Positions 46,012 to 58,256 of a stretch of DNA of 64,000 bases are shown here, one piece after another; position 1 is the first letter of the stretch; every line of letters begins with the position of its first letter. The position numbers and the translations under genes are program-made. The notes below the pieces were generated by a model. It did no database searches and was not told where the DNA came from. It worked only from the letters and a program-made list of their open reading frames with translations. The stretch lies in assembly GCA_001414485.1 (NCBI GenBank), contig LLEY01000221.1:1-64000 (forward strand), written 5' to 3'. The DNA is from Calycina herbarum. Lineage: Eukaryota > Ascomycota > Leotiomycetes > Helotiales > Pezizellaceae.

Positions 46012-49000
46012 ATGTCTTCCGCAAAGCATCATCACGAGGAGACAATCCGTCACCCTCATGCCTTGACCGACCGGGATCTTCACGATATGGCCTTGAGAGA
46101 CATATCGAGGAAGCTGAGCCTTACCACGTCCGTCCGAACCACCGTGGAAGTCTACCTCCGCTGGCTTGAAGTCCATCGGACCCGACCATCCAATAAGTCC
46201 AAATCCTGGGACAATCTGGTCTGGCAATGGGCACAATCACTCCGCCAGCGCGGGATTCGCGAGAGCGAACTCATCAAGGCTGTCCGAGCCTGGAAAGATG
46301 AACATGGTCCGTTCCCAAAAAGCGAGCGCGAGCCTCCTCGCACCAAGGATATCCAAAAGGCGTTTGATGATCCTGCGCTCCCGTCGAAAAATAAAGCCGA
46401 TGACTTGGTTTGGCAGCGTGCTGATCCAGCGACACATGAACCTGCTGCTAGACGTCAAGAGAATTACTCAGTGCATCCTGATCGTTTCCCTAGAGTTGAG
46501 CGGGAGCGCGAACAAGACCGCGAGGATAGTCGTGATTCATTGCATCCTGATCGTCTCGCTAGAGTCGAGCGCGAACGGGAACGCGATGAGAGAAACGACC
46601 ACCGTGATCGTGGAAGTTCTTATGAGAAGACCAAGTCCCACCACTATTATCCGAAGCAAAAACCCTCGTTGGAGAATTATATGCAGCGACCGCCATCGAA
46701 TTATATCTGCAACCGTTGCGGCAAGCCTGGTACGTATTTCCTTTCTTAACCTTACTGTTTTCTGTACTGGACGCATATTCTAATATGCGCAACCTCAATT
46801 CGACAAAACCAAGAGAGCTACTCAATGTTATTTCCTGTGCTATACTGAATTGAATTCTCAGGACATCATCTGCAGGCCTGTCCAACCAATATGAACCCGG
46901 ATTTCGATCTGCCACCGGATAGGAAATATGTCTGCTCCATCTGCCAGGAAACAGGCACCCACTACAAGTCACTCTGTCCACTAAATCCTGATCCATTCTC
47001 GATTATTCAAAGACGAAACGACGCCGGATATCAGACGGGATTGAAAGTTGGAAAATCATGGGCTGCCTATGCAGACCCCCGGAAACGAGAAGAACTCGAC
47101 AAGGTCAGAGACTACGACAGAGCATGCCGATCCCCCACGAGAGATTGCGAATCAAGAAACGGCAGCTTGTATGGTTCTACTCCACCTTCGAGCAGAAAGC
47201 AAGAACAGAAGTATAGATTGAAGAAGCTCGATGAGAAGAGAGAGACGCTTACCAGAGAGGAAATAGCAGAGGTGACCGATTCTGGATACGCTGTTATTGG
47301 ACAATTGGCACTTAACAGTCGCAGAAAAAGAGCCTTGTCAGATACGAGTGATAGAAGCCGATATTCTCAGAGTCCAGCAACACCTACTCGGAAGAAGAAT
47401 CGCAACATTGTCGTTAAGTTACCACCTGGGATGGTCAGCAGCAACACTTTAGACGAGGTGGAGGAATTGTTACTAGCTGAACGTGGCCCCCCTCGTGGGA
47501 GTTCTCCCGGCGTATACCAAATTAATCCAGACGAAATGCAACTCGACGACGACAGTCAGCATTCTTCCAGTCCAATACCTGGTCACAAGACGACCCGAAA
47601 TATCGTCGTCAAGCTTCCACCAGGCAAGGAGGTCGGAGATTATAAGATGATTGATGCCCACACGTCCAAAGAGGTTGACAGACTGTTGCTAGCCGAGCGA
47701 AGGCTGTCTCGTGGTAGTTCTCGATCCCCACCGCCTGCATATCAATCCAACCCCAATGAAATGGTACTCGACAACGACAGTCAAGAATCCACAGATTTGT
47801 CACTTTACTACTCTGCAAAAACATCACGCGAACACTCGGCGGCGGCGGCTGTTCTCGAGATTGTCAAAAGCCCACCACGCGATGAGTCCAGCGAAGAAGG
47901 TCAAGTATCATCTTCGGACGATATGGATGTCGACCGCCAGGTTGGATCCACGGTACCACCAAAGATATACTCGGATTTTGTCAGCAACCTGATTTTGAAA
48001 AACCCTGAAATGAAGACGATTAGAAATCCGATCAAGAAACGACCAAATGCATGCGATGTGTGGGAGCAGGACAGCCGACGCCAGAAATCAACTAGAGAAT
48101 CATCACACCGGGAGAAGAATCGCATGATCCCGCAGTTTGATGGACCTTGCGATGAGATTCCTGTCGAAGTGAGCAATCGCCGGCGCAAATACAAGCTCGC
48201 TGATCTTGGAAAGGATACTATTGGTAGAGTCAAAGGCGTTGCAAAGGAGTTTCCGAAGCTCAGAGGTCGTTCCAAAGTTCGACCATTGACCAATCAAACT
48301 GAGCCTCTAATTTCAAGATCTCCAACACCACCTTCACCATGTCCAAAGGATGATGAAAAGTCATTTCCCCAGAGACCACCTAATATCCCACGCGTCATGG
48401 TCACTAGTCTGCCATCTAATTTCCGCGAAAAGGAACTACCAAAATTGCCAGATACAAAAAAGCTTAGCATGCAAGCCGGAAGCTCATGGACTGACACTAA
48501 CTCCTCAACTGACCTAGATGAGTCGAAGCTACTCAACGATAATTCCAAAGCTCGCAGCCAACCTGATTTTTCAACTCGCTGGGACAGTCGACGATCCATT
48601 CACAACTCTTCTGTTTTCAGCAGAAGAAGTAGTTCTCGAGAAGGCGCACTTTCTGAATCACGATCCACAAACGAGTTTCGATCGACCGTCCGAAAGATTA
48701 TCGAAGAAAGCAAATCCGAAGATCCAATTCGCACTCATAATCAAGATAATCTCAATCTCTCCGTCACTCCACGAGCGAAGATTCTTCGCACCATGTCTGC
48801 CAGTCCAGAAACCAAGGACCTCCACACCGAGACCATGAACGGAGCAGCCGAGGTATACAAACTCTATGACTCATATCCAATGAAGGATGTGCTAACATAT
48901 GATGTCAATTCAGAAGGAAGTACGAAAGGAAGTCCAGATCAAGAAAGCAAACTGTCGATATAACCGTCAGGATCTCGACGATATGGCAGCTGCTAAGAAT

Positions 49001-49192
49001 GCGAAGCGTCGCGAGAAGACTATCAATGATTTGAAGTCCTTCGCTGGCGGCTTCAAGTTGGTCACTCCGATTCCCAAGGATATCGCTAAGATATGCAAGT
49101 TGGATGAGGGCAATAAGCAGAATCGAGTCAATTACGTGGTCAAGGAGAATGGCGTGGAGACTGGCGAGAAGGGTGTTGAGCGACAACTTTGA
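46012..49192 (+). CDS. Large protein with two CCHC zinc knuckles (995 residues)
   Basis: Exons 46012-46729, 46862-48852 and 48914-49192. The first splice completes a zinc knuckle, CNRCGKPGHHLQAC, and a second follows (CSICQETGTHYKSLC), suggesting RNA or nucleic-acid binding. Upstream, an all-helical start and a repeated Arg/Glu block (HPDRFPRVERERE, then HPDRLARVERERE) are seen. Further on, two tandem copies of a segment beginning RNIVVKLPPG and ending in an acidic D-D/N-D-SQ motif occur about 70 residues apart. The 61-nt last intron (GTATAC...GCTAAC...TTCAG) switches to a conserved-looking tail (NDLKSFAGGFKLVTPIPKDI) that resembles the short C-terminal motif of ataxin-2/Pbp1 proteins. Without this splice the frame stops at 48963. 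Function unknown. Confidence 0.8.
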
Positions 49193-50265
49193 ACGACTTT
49201 ACCGGAATGTACAGGAAAGTCGATCGACCCGTTTTGATGCGATGAGTTGGGATTGGCGCATGGACTCGATCTCGAATTGGAATTGATTTTACTCTTGCTG
49301 CGAGACATAATTTTCGTTTTCTGAGAGGGAGGGGTATATTGCTATAGATCGCTTGGTTCGCGCATATGATACACAAGACAGATAGAATATAGGGTCGGAT
49401 GGGAGGTCTATTGTCTGTGCATGTCAGTGGGAATTTTTTGGTGTTCATGTAGTCCTCTTTTCCTCGATGTTATTTCGTTGTTTTCTTTTCTCTCTATTCT
49501 CAACTTTTTGCAGGGTTCCGTTTGCACTGGCGCAATGAGAAAGGAACAGTATTTTCAGATAGCACTTTGATGGATCTGATATGGATTCGTGCGCGTTGCG
49601 AAACTGCTATCGAGTAGAGCTAGATGGCTTGGTAGATAGCTATTGGGTAGAGAATAGAGAGTTCTTATATAATGTGTGTGATTAGTATGAGTGTGAGGGA
49701 TTGATGGGGGTGAGATTGCATACATAGTGCGGGGTAAATTGTGATTGTGATTGTGATTTTATTCCACGGTTGTTGGTGATTGAGTTGATGGAATATTAAT
49801 CTGCCCAGTCAGTGTTCAATGTGCCCCTAATTTCTCGAAGCTGTCCAGTGAGGTGTAAAATTGAACTTCAAGGTGGCATTGGAACTCCCTGTACGCCTTC
49901 CAAAATTATGTACAATAGGTAGGTTATCTCTTTGAAGGGCCTGTTTCCCTCCACTTCCTGTCACTGGATCCTCCGAGTATATATCTCCTGGTCTCTGGTG
50001 GCATATGTACTGCTGGGTATGGATCTTATTTCGACTCCGAAGAACGCCAGCCCCCTCCCACGATTTCACGTCCTTGAGAACATCCATTCCAGCGCTCCTG
50101 TTTCCGTAATCGAGGTCCGAGAATGATTATCATTTCCCCACTCCTAATGCCAGGGCGTTCCAATTTTTATTCCGATTCCCCACGAGAGCAAATCCTACTG
50201 GCCGTATTTACCGGTTGGGGCGCGGGAAGTTGGAGGTTGTGAAGATGTGGGTTTGAGGGCGATCT
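49193..50265. other. Intergenic, no gene seen
   Basis: Convergent 3' ends of the zinc-knuckle gene and the AP-2 sigma gene. GATTGTGATTGTGATT short repeat near 49741. No supported coding region. Confidence 0.4.
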
Positions 50266-51094
50266 TCATTCGAGTTTATCGAGGTGTTCTAGGCGGGTGA
50301 GGACGACTTGTTTGCTTGTCTCTTCGATTTCTCCGGCGAGGAATACTTCGTCTAGGATTGCGTAGACCTGGTGGGGTTTGTGTTAGTTATGCCGTGCCCA
50401 TGGAACTTTGTAGAGTTTGGGGAGAGGGTTTTCAGAACGAGGTAATAGGATGCTCTGAAGAGTATCTGCTAGTATCCCCTCCCTTCAACAGTGCTGGCAG
50501 ACATTCCCCCTCTTATCGCCCTTCCCTCTATCCATCCATCGACGTACCTTGTAGAAATTAAACACCAAATCCAGTTCACAAACGTTCCCAAAGAAGCTAT
50601 CCAGGACTTCAACGAAGAAATGTATTGCCTCCAGATATGCTAACTCGTTATCATTCGCATCGACGCAAACGCAGAAGAAGAGGCCCGCGTATCGGCGGTA
50701 GACTATTTTGTTCTGCCGGAATTCGACGAAGTTGGATTGGTATTTTTGGTCGCGAGGGGCTATGAGTCTGTGGACCTGTGGAAGGGGTCATTAGTAAATA
50801 GATGGAGGGGGGAGGGGGAGGTGGGTATATGGCTTACCTCGCCCTTTAGTTTGATCTTTTCTTCGTCGTTATAGGGCGCGTACCATTTCGCTAGACGGGT
50901 TTTACCTCTGAGCAGAGGGGTTAGCTATGTCCTTGCATTGTGCCATCTCGCAGAGCTATATCTCTTGTGTTTTGGGGGAAGCTCGAGGTCGAGTCCGGAA
51001 GAGCGGGGAATTTGATTGGGGGCCCCGAGCTTTGGAGGTAACCGGAGTGGGAAACGTACTGTCGATTTTGAATTAACACAAATGAGAGGACCAT
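50266..51094 (-). CDS. APS2: AP-2 adaptor complex sigma subunit
   Basis: Four short exons (51094-51060, 50907-50838, 50775-50548, 50367-50266), none of which is long enough to stand out alone, join in phase to 144 residues, the size of the family. Conserved blocks are [20 protein letters not shown] across the first splice, [74 protein letters not shown] and [17 protein letters not shown]. Sigma2 is the small core subunit of the AP-2 clathrin adaptor at the plasma membrane and helps bind dileucine cargo signals. The introns have normal GT-AG ends (GTACGT, GTAAGC, GTACGT donors). Confidence 0.96.
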
Positions 51095-51576
51095 TTTGGA
51101 AAGCTCTTGGTAAGGAACAGGCTTCTGGTGTTTTATTCAAATTGGTTGTGATGGAGGGAGCTTGGTGTTGTGGTTGGGATGTTAGAATACGGTGACCGAG
51201 GTTGACCATTTGCGCTGTGAGCGAGTCGCCCGCAAGACAGTTGGTGGCTCAGTTGGTGGCTTCGTTGGTGTTGGTGTGGAGTGTTGTTCCTGAATTAATC
51301 CCAGGATAGTGGTTCATGGAGTAAAAACATGTGGAGGAGAGTCAATAACCTTATTTTGATGTCTGATGTCGTCTATTTTTTCTCTCTCTGTCTTCTGGAT
51401 ATGGACTTTGTAAGTGGGGAATTTCGGTTAGCATTGATGGACGGAAAGAAAAAAAATAACAGTCTCTCAAAAGTCTCTCAGTTTTGAAAAATATCATGAT
51501 TAATAATCTTTTTTTTTTCAATTCTCTATAGATAGCTATATCTAAGTTTTGAAACCTGAAACCTGAAATCCGAAAT
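51095..51576. other. Intergenic, no gene seen
   Basis: Promoter of the AP-2 sigma gene and 3' flank of the ketoreductase gene. Homopolymer runs of A and T lie near 51450 and 51510, and a CTGAAACCTGAAAT-type short repeat near 51556. Confidence 0.4.
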
Positions 51577-52776
51577 CTAAACAACTTTCAATAGAGGTTC
51601 CAAAGCTTTGGCAGTATCAACAACACTCTGTTCGAAAGGAATATACTTGAACCCCATGACCTTCTCAGCCTTGGTCCCATCAAAAGTCACCTGTCCGGGA
51701 GGATATCTCACACCATTTACAACACCCGTCTCCTTGTTATATCCTACATATCCTTCACCAGGGTTCCCAACTGGTATCTTATCACCAATAGCTGTTCCCT
51801 TATACGCGTGTCTCAAGACATCAGAAGCAGCTTGTGGTGGTCCTTTTCCAGCGGAGGCAGTATATCGTTCTCCATCTGAGATAGATGGGTTTTCATAGGC
51901 CCAAACGTGTTCTCTGGCCACGTCTCGGACATCGACATAAGATCCGGACCCTATGCTGGGTGGAATTGTTGCTGCTCCGGAGAAAACCTTCCATACTGGG
52001 AGGAGGGTTTCATTCAAAGATGATGGGTGGGCTGGAAGAACGGCAGGTGGCCCGATGACAACAACGGGATTGATTGCTGAAACGGCGAAAAACGGCTGAT
52101 GAAATTGTTAGCAAAATACCTTGGTGTTGTTGAAGGAAGACTTACTTTGTTCTTCTCCCGGAATTCCCACATCACACGATCCGCAGCTATTTTACTAGCA
52201 GCATACAATCGTCCACCAGCAGATTGTCGACCAGCATCTCTATCTTTCTTAGCCTCCTCGAGTGAAAACGATCCATGATCCCTCTCCGTGAAATTGTATT
52301 CTGGATCTTCTTTGGGATTCACAATAGCAATCGTGGAAGATGTAACAACAACAGCTGTCAACTGAGACCCCGCTTTGAGTGCTGAGCCCAAAATACTTTC
52401 ATTTCCCGCAACAGCGGTGGTGACGAAGTCATCATATGTCTTGAGTGTGAAATCAATCGGTGATGCTGTGTGGAAAATTCCATCAACTCCTGTTCTTCAT
52501 TAACACGTGATACATATATTTTGGAGAAGAAATGGAACCTTTCACTGCTTCATCAAAAGCTCCGCTGATTGTCATATCAGGTACTTGGACGATTTGAACT
52601 CGCTCTTTGTAGGGTGCGTAGGCACCTTGTAGGAGAGGTTCAACACTTGCTGGTCTTCGTACTGTGCCGCGGAGAGAATATCCCTTTGAAAGGAGGAGTT
52701 CTCCCAGGACACCTGCGATGTAGCCATTGAGTCCTGTGATCAAGACAGTCTTGCCATTGCTCTCCGGAATTGCCAT
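51577..52776 (-). CDS. NAD(P)-dependent ketoreductase (extended SDR, dihydroflavonol-reductase-like)
   Basis: Three exons (52776-52539, 52489-52146, 52095-51577) give 366 residues. The nucleotide-binding VLITGLNGYIAG is at residues 11-22, the discriminating Arg lies in GTVRRP, DGIFHTASP follows the first splice, and the catalytic YAASK sits before the second. AINPVVVIGPP and YVDVRDVAREHVWAYE are standard for this group, which reduces aldehydes or ketones, as in methylglyoxal reductases and dihydroflavonol reductases. No lesions. It lies 0.9 kb from the FSH hydrolase and 5.5 kb from the PKS, so it could serve the polyketide pathway (inference). Confidence 0.92.
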
Positions 52777-53683
52777 TGTATGAGATGAAAGAGAGACTAA
52801 ATTCACAAAACAGTGTATGAAACAATGAAGCTCGAGGATGGAGCTTCGAACGGGCTGAAAGCGGGGGTACTGTTGAAATTATCGATAGTGGGAGAATGAG
52901 AAGCAACAACATAAAGAACGGAAAAGGAGATCTCAGTGACTTTATACATAAAATGAACAACACAAGAATCACTCAATCTTGCTATTGAAAGCCCCTCACC
53001 CAATGGCGTGAAACAAGTTTATAAGCCGATAACTTATCACCGAGGAGTATTTTCATCACCTCTTTGGCTGAAAAGACTCCGTATTCCGAACTCCGTGGAA
53101 GAGGATTAGTGAACGCGTTCTAGCAGCTGTCGACAGGAGGTGGGAGTATTTTGAGGGTATCCCCAGATTCCCCGAGAACCTCGAACTCTCACAATGCCTT
53201 TGGATCATCTCGTCATGGGTTGTCGTCTGAACTTTCCATTGGTTCTAGAAAAAGAGGATGCACCACGGCTTCCACACGGCATCCCACTATATAAGCGCCT
53301 TGGCGCTTCCCTCACCGACATGCCATTGCAGGTGGACACTTTTCCCTGCTTCTTCCCACAACCATTTACTTCTAATTCAAGTCAATGCCCTTTTCTTTGT
53401 TGTTTTGTTGAGTATTTTGCATATGTTTTAGGTTGGAAGTTTTCCATTCACCTACGCTTTGTTTATCTCTCGCTTGCGTAAGATACTTGCTAGCATTATT
53501 CCCTTGCACTTGCACTGCCTCGCACTTGCACTTGCACTGCCTTGCTGGCCTGCGTCAAAAGCTGTAAAATAGCCTTTTGTTTCCTTGCCACGATACAGCT
53601 CATTAATATCTACTGTACTACTGTCTCTTTTTACTTCCTTACCACATACACGATACCCGTACTCTTTCAAGAGTTCCATCGAT
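52777..53683. promoter_or_regulatory. Divergent promoter region of the ketoreductase and FSH hydrolase
   Basis: These two genes face away from each other across about 0.9 kb. A short tandem repeat of CTTGCA-type units is present at about 53500-53545 (CTTGCACTTGCACTGCCT, twice). Control of both genes from one region would fit a shared pathway. Confidence 0.4.
53500..53545. repeat. CTTGCA tandem repeat in the FSH hydrolase promoter
   Basis: CTTGCACTTGCACTGCCTYG occurs twice in a row with small changes, 140-180 bp upstream of the hydrolase ATG. Confidence 0.65.
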
Positions 53684-54590
53684 ATGCGGTTTCTCTGCCT
53701 TCATGGCAGAGGTACAAATAGCAAGGTACTTTGCTTTCCCCTTTCCCGTGTTGGGTAGTTTCGTTGGTGTTTATTTGACTTGGCATTTTCACTCTACCTT
53801 GCTTTCCTCATTACCTTCTTCGTCTAGTTGACGATCTTTCATACATCTGAAGAGTTCTCGTTGGATCTGGAAATGGGCAAGTCAACTCACATAACTTCCA
53901 GATCTTTGAACTGCAAACAGCAGCTCTCCGTTACCAACTCGGCCCAAGCCATGAATATGAGTTCGCAGACGGTCTTTTACCATACGAGCCCTACCCAGGT
54001 AGATAGTTCTTTTTCTACCTTTTCTTATGCGTGCTAAATATTGACCAGGTCTGGAGAGTTTAATTACCGGTTCTGATGGCAAGGTCCAAAATACATTCTC
54101 ATGGTTCGACCAAACAATCCCCTCGTTACTCGACGCGCTGTTTGATCTATCCGAATACATCGCATCCGAAGGTCCTTTCGATGGTATCATCGGCTTTTCA
54201 CAAGGTGCAGCTCTTGCTGCGACATACATTGCACAGTACGAATTCCTAAACAAAGACCACTTATATCACGAAATGCCGTTCAAGTGTGCAGTTTTTATCT
54301 GCCCGGGTCCTATCTGGCGTTGGGAGCCCAGAGTCGGAGACGACGACGTATTACAACACATGGATCCAATCAAAGAGGATATATCTATTAACATCCCTGC
54401 TGCGATAATTTGGGGCGCGACGGATGAATTAGCTGAAGGTGGAAGAGTTGTGAAGGAATTTTGCGATTCAACAACACGAGAAAGTTATATCCATCCTGGA
54501 GGACACGAAATTCCAAGAAAAAAAGTGGAATTGGACGCTATGGTGATGACTGTGAAGGCCGTCATGGATAGGGCTGTTCATATGCAATAA
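53684..54590 (+). CDS. FSH1-family serine hydrolase (LovG-like)
   Basis: Three exons (53684-53725, 53902-53998, 54049-54590) give 226 residues. Exon 1 has just 14 codons (MRFLCLHGRGTNSK). The family start LCLHGxGTNS is followed by IFELQTAALRYQLG and EYEFADGLLP. The alpha/beta-hydrolase triad is present: Ser97 in GFSQGAALA, Asp172 in IIWGATDEL and His199 in HPGGHEIP. Most FSH proteins are esterases of unknown role, but some (LovG in lovastatin synthesis) release the product from a highly reducing PKS. Its position 3.7 kb upstream of such a PKS, in the same direction, suggests that role here; this is inference. The 176-nt first intron is long for this window. Confidence 0.9.
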
Positions 54591-56164
54591 ATCAAGCATC
54601 ATATGAATCCCATATATTGCCCTGAGTAAAAACATATTTCTGGTTGACAATTGCTACTGAATCATCACGGCTGGTTCCATCCCTCCGTACAGTCGCATTC
54701 ACATTGTTTCATTTCCTGTTCCTGTATGCGGTCAGCATATTTAGTGTGTGTAAACCAAAACCCAAATATTCGGATCTTCCTTCCTGCACTGCGACATTTC
54801 CCGCGCTATTGGTTCCCATTCGAGGAGCAATATATCTGAGGCTCGGTTAACAGTCATCAAATGGGTGTAATTATTAATCCCGCGGTTTGAAATCAAGCCG
54901 TACTGTAATACTCGGTCAAGTTCTCTGCTCCGTACATGCACCCAGCTCGGAACGACTGAAGGATTCGCCATTGATGTCACTTAGGTTCCCGCCACTGGCT
55001 GATCCGCAAGTCTGGTAATTTACATAAATCCCACACAGCAGCCACCTACATACTGCATATATATGTTATCGTTTAGGAAGGTATATTGGATTTTGGAAGT
55101 GCCAAGTAACATCCGTCACTGAAGAATATGTAGGTACGGAGTATGCCGAATGAAGCCTCATGTATCATGCAGACATACGTGGCACAAGTCCCGCAAGTCA
55201 AACTCGCATATTCGTGCATGTTTTAGCGTTTTCTTCAAAAACGTTTTCCCAATGCTCCAAAGTGGCGTTGAAATCCCGGCGATATGGACAACAAGACCCC
55301 TGCTGTGACCTAGTGCCCCGTATGGATGCCACCACGCACCAACGGCTTCATACATGAGGCACAGCACGTGAGGTGCATGTTGGGACGACATCTCATTATC
55401 AATATCCTACCTATCTCGTGTGCCCCACGAGTACCCCACCAGCAAAACATACCACCATACCGGCTTTCCCGTTGGCATACCCCGCTCCCTTGCCTCTCCA
55501 CGTTCTCCGATGAATGGCTCGTGCCTCATTGGTATCAGGACTTTGTTCCTCTCCGAAAGACCTTCTCCCGAAACCGAAGGACGGAGCTTCAAGGGCTTCG
55601 GTAATCTGACCTGCTGGTGCTCATGTTCCCAATATTGGTGTTGGAACCCGGAACCCACTTCATATAGTTCTCACTGACTTGTTCGAGTGACTTCGCCGTG
55701 TATCGGTACCGGTGGAATGGTATAGATTGAGGATCCACCCCTCGGGTCTCAGAAGAGAGATCGAAATTCCTTAGCTGGAATCACCATGCCCATGACTCCT
55801 AACATGTTCTGTTCATTGATTTCTCTTCCAATGGACCCATACTTCTGAACTGATTATGAGGTAGCAATGCACAAAATCCCAGGCAAGATACGTAGCCTAC
55901 CATTTTCTTCATAGTGGCCATTGAGAATTACCTAGTAGGTATCAGCAGGTCTTTCACCATGTGGCTGGAAATAGTTTTCCGGTGTGAGGTGCAATAGCGG
56001 CTCAAATATTGCCATGCTTTGTTTCAAGATATGTTTCTTCGCTAATGCGGGAAAACAAAACGACTCCAATTCTCCCGTTCTTCTGCGAAGCCATTTCCGG
56101 ATCCGGGGAATAACGACAAGCGAAAGCCCTGATTCTGAAACATTCATTTCACGACTGGCTGGCA
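54591..56164. other. Intergenic, no gene supported
   Basis: Several overlapping short frames on both strands (54640-55680), none with family features. No tRNA or repeat recognised. Confidence 0.35.
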
Positions 56165-56380
56165 ATGATAGTCTCTGCCCGGATTCTCAGAAAGAGGTTC
56201 TCTACGCGGATTCCTCGTGCTACGTACGAACCGATCTGCAAACACATGGGAGCGCCCGTCCCGGATGAGCCGTTCCGTGAGACTGCTGCCCAACTACATC
56301 CTCAGGCCATTGATGTATATTTGAATGAAGTTATCACGATGATGGCGGGTCTCCCCGTTGAAAGTCGAATCGATGGTTGA
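56165..56380 (+). pseudogene. Possible C-terminal relic of a fungal sulfotransferase-like gene
   Basis: The open frame contains TYEPICKHMGAPVPDEPFR, which resembles the W-EPLCKFLGxPVPDxPFP end block of fungal P-loop sulfotransferase-family proteins. An ALHPQAIDVYLNEV-type helix follows. No P-loop or earlier part can be found upstream in a consistent frame, so if real it is a remnant. Weak evidence, resting on one motif. Confidence 0.3.
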
Positions 56381-56443
56381 CATGGCCGTGCCAAAGGGAG
56401 CTCCCGTCCCGTATACCCTGTCGACGTGAACAAGGATTGTAAC

Positions 56444-56806
56444 TCAGCCCAACTCCAACATAACCTTCCAGATATAATGCAGCAGTGATATGCTTTCTGT
56501 TTTCTGGGTCAGTTGTAACCGATGTCTCCTTTGGATGGCTGGTTGTTTCTCGTGGAGCTGAGTTGGATCGTACGTCGGCTGATCTTCCTGTTGGTACATC
56601 AATTATTATCAGTTGATAGAAGTTCAATTGACTTACCCAAATAGCGGTGAAGATATTTGTGGATTGGTTAACCAGTCGGCAAGACCTTTTGCGGAGATCT
56701 TTTTTAAACCTTGATACCTGAGGTGTGGAGTGATGAAGAAGTACCACCCAAGGTTCTCGGCACAATCAGAAATCCTTCTCGGAAGCTGCGAATCATGTAA
56801 CTTGAA
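56444..56806 (-). other. Possible two-exon coding trace, family unknown
   Basis: A plausible 49-nt intron (56588-56636, GTAAGT...CAACAG) links two open stretches. Before it, two overlapping frames are open. One reads LGWYFFITPHLRYQGLKK and ADWLTNPQISSPLF; the other (the phase-compatible one) reads VNQSTNIFTAIW. After it, the phase-compatible frame reads EDQPTYDPTQLHEKQPAIQ and stops after VMLELG. A possible acceptor (CATCCCTTAG) sits near 56807. No start codon or family is identified. It may be a small gene or a decayed one between the hydrolase and the PKS. Confidence 0.3.
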
Positions 56807-57383
56807 TGTCTAAGGGATGAATAAAAATATGGGAAAAAGAGTGAGACTAAGAGTCATTGAGAAAAGACGACCGTGGGAACCTCGAGTCTGATGTAGTAGA
56901 ATCTGACAATCAGATTTACAACAACCGTACTCCACCAGCACACCACTATGGAAAATACTACGTGGTAAAAGAGTACCCCCTCACCCCCCATTCACTTCCA
57001 ATTACCTATCAAGATAATTTCACATGTCATAATAGGCTGAAATAATTTTCATTAAATTCGTTGTGGCCTCGGAGTCAAAGCTGGATAGGACTTAGTACGT
57101 GCAGTTGCAGATATTAAGCCCGGGGTACTTCCTGGATGGACACGTCACATGCGTTACATCGACTGCTCTAGTTCAACTGCTCCCACAATTTGGGGATTTA
57201 CTCTTGGAAATGTTGTTGGTAAATTCACTCTTCTTACCGCCCCTGTGAGACAAAACTAAGTCGCGGGAAAATCAACCGTCAAACTCTCCATTTCAAAACG
57301 AGTTCAATTGCTACACGAAGGTAAGTACTGTCACCCACCCGCGAAGCCCAAATTTCTAACTGGAAATCCAACCTCAGTGAAGA

Positions 57384-58017
57384 ATGGAACGAACACCTCC
57401 AATTGAACCCGAGAATTTAGATGAGAACCAACGTCCCATTTATGATGCAATTTCTGGCCTTATGGATACCCATTACAAAGACAAGTAAGTACCGAGCCTA
57501 CCCCAATACTCCCCGGACCCCAGCTAAAACTTGGGTGTCAAGATTTACCTACAAGACTCCCAGCGGAGCGTTTCTCGGACCCATGCAGGCCCTTCTCTAC
57601 ACCCCCAGCTTGGCAAACCCTTCATTTACCCTCCAACAGCAGCTGGCAGCACTTCCTGGTCTTCCCAAACTTGCCAGGGAGACGGCAATCCTTACCACCT
57701 GCGTTCTTCACTGCAACCAATACATGCAGTATTCTCACGGTATCCTCGCCGAGGCGCAGGGCCTTTCCAACGAGCAAATCACCCTTATCAAGGCTGGTCG
57801 AAAGCCAGATACCCTTGACAGCGCATCAAGCATCGCCTATGATGTTGCAACTGGGATTCATGCACAGAAGGGTCCATTGGGTCAAGATCTGTGGAAGGAT
57901 GGGGTACAGGTTTTGGGACGGGAAGGGATGCTTGCCCTTCTCCACTATGTTGGATTTTATTCCTATACTAGTATTGTTCTGAATGGCTGCAATATCGAGG
58001 CTCCAACCAAGGAGTGA
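57384..58017 (+). CDS. Carboxymuconolactone decarboxylase-like (AhpD-fold) protein
   Basis: Exon 1 (57384-57484) and exon 2 (57543-58017) give 191 residues. It begins MERTPPIEPENLDENQRPIYD, as in fungal CMD-like proteins. After the splice comes KTPSGAFLGPMQALLYTPSLA, then LPKLARETAILTTCVLHCNQYMQYSHGILAEAQGLSNEQ (described in parts: a Cys pair spaced C-x3-C and a His eight residues later), the helical core of the AhpD fold. The usual CxxC redox pair of true AhpD enzymes is not present as such. Related proteins in fungal clusters act as decarboxylases, oxidoreductases or have unknown roles. It lies 239 bp upstream of the PKS start, in the same direction, so co-regulation is likely (inference). 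Confidence 0.82.
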
Positions 58018-58256
58018 ATACTACTCTGTTGTTGGATCTTTTGGTACTGAGGTATTTTAAACTATTATAGCATGCGTAACGCGGATCTGTCGGTTTTTAT
58101 TTTATTGGTGCCTTAGTGGAAGTGGAAGGAATCTCGATTCGGGCGTCGGAGAAACAATTCTTTATCTCTTTGAGCTTCCCCGAAGAAAATGTTATATTTT
58201 GTTGCAGAGCGTCCCTCAAATCCAGGTTGTCACTTTACTTCACCTAATTGTTCATC
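58018..58256. promoter_or_regulatory. Intergenic region between the CMD-like gene and the PKS
   Basis: Only 239 bp for both the 3' end of the CMD-like gene and the PKS promoter. No specific binding site identified. Confidence 0.4.
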
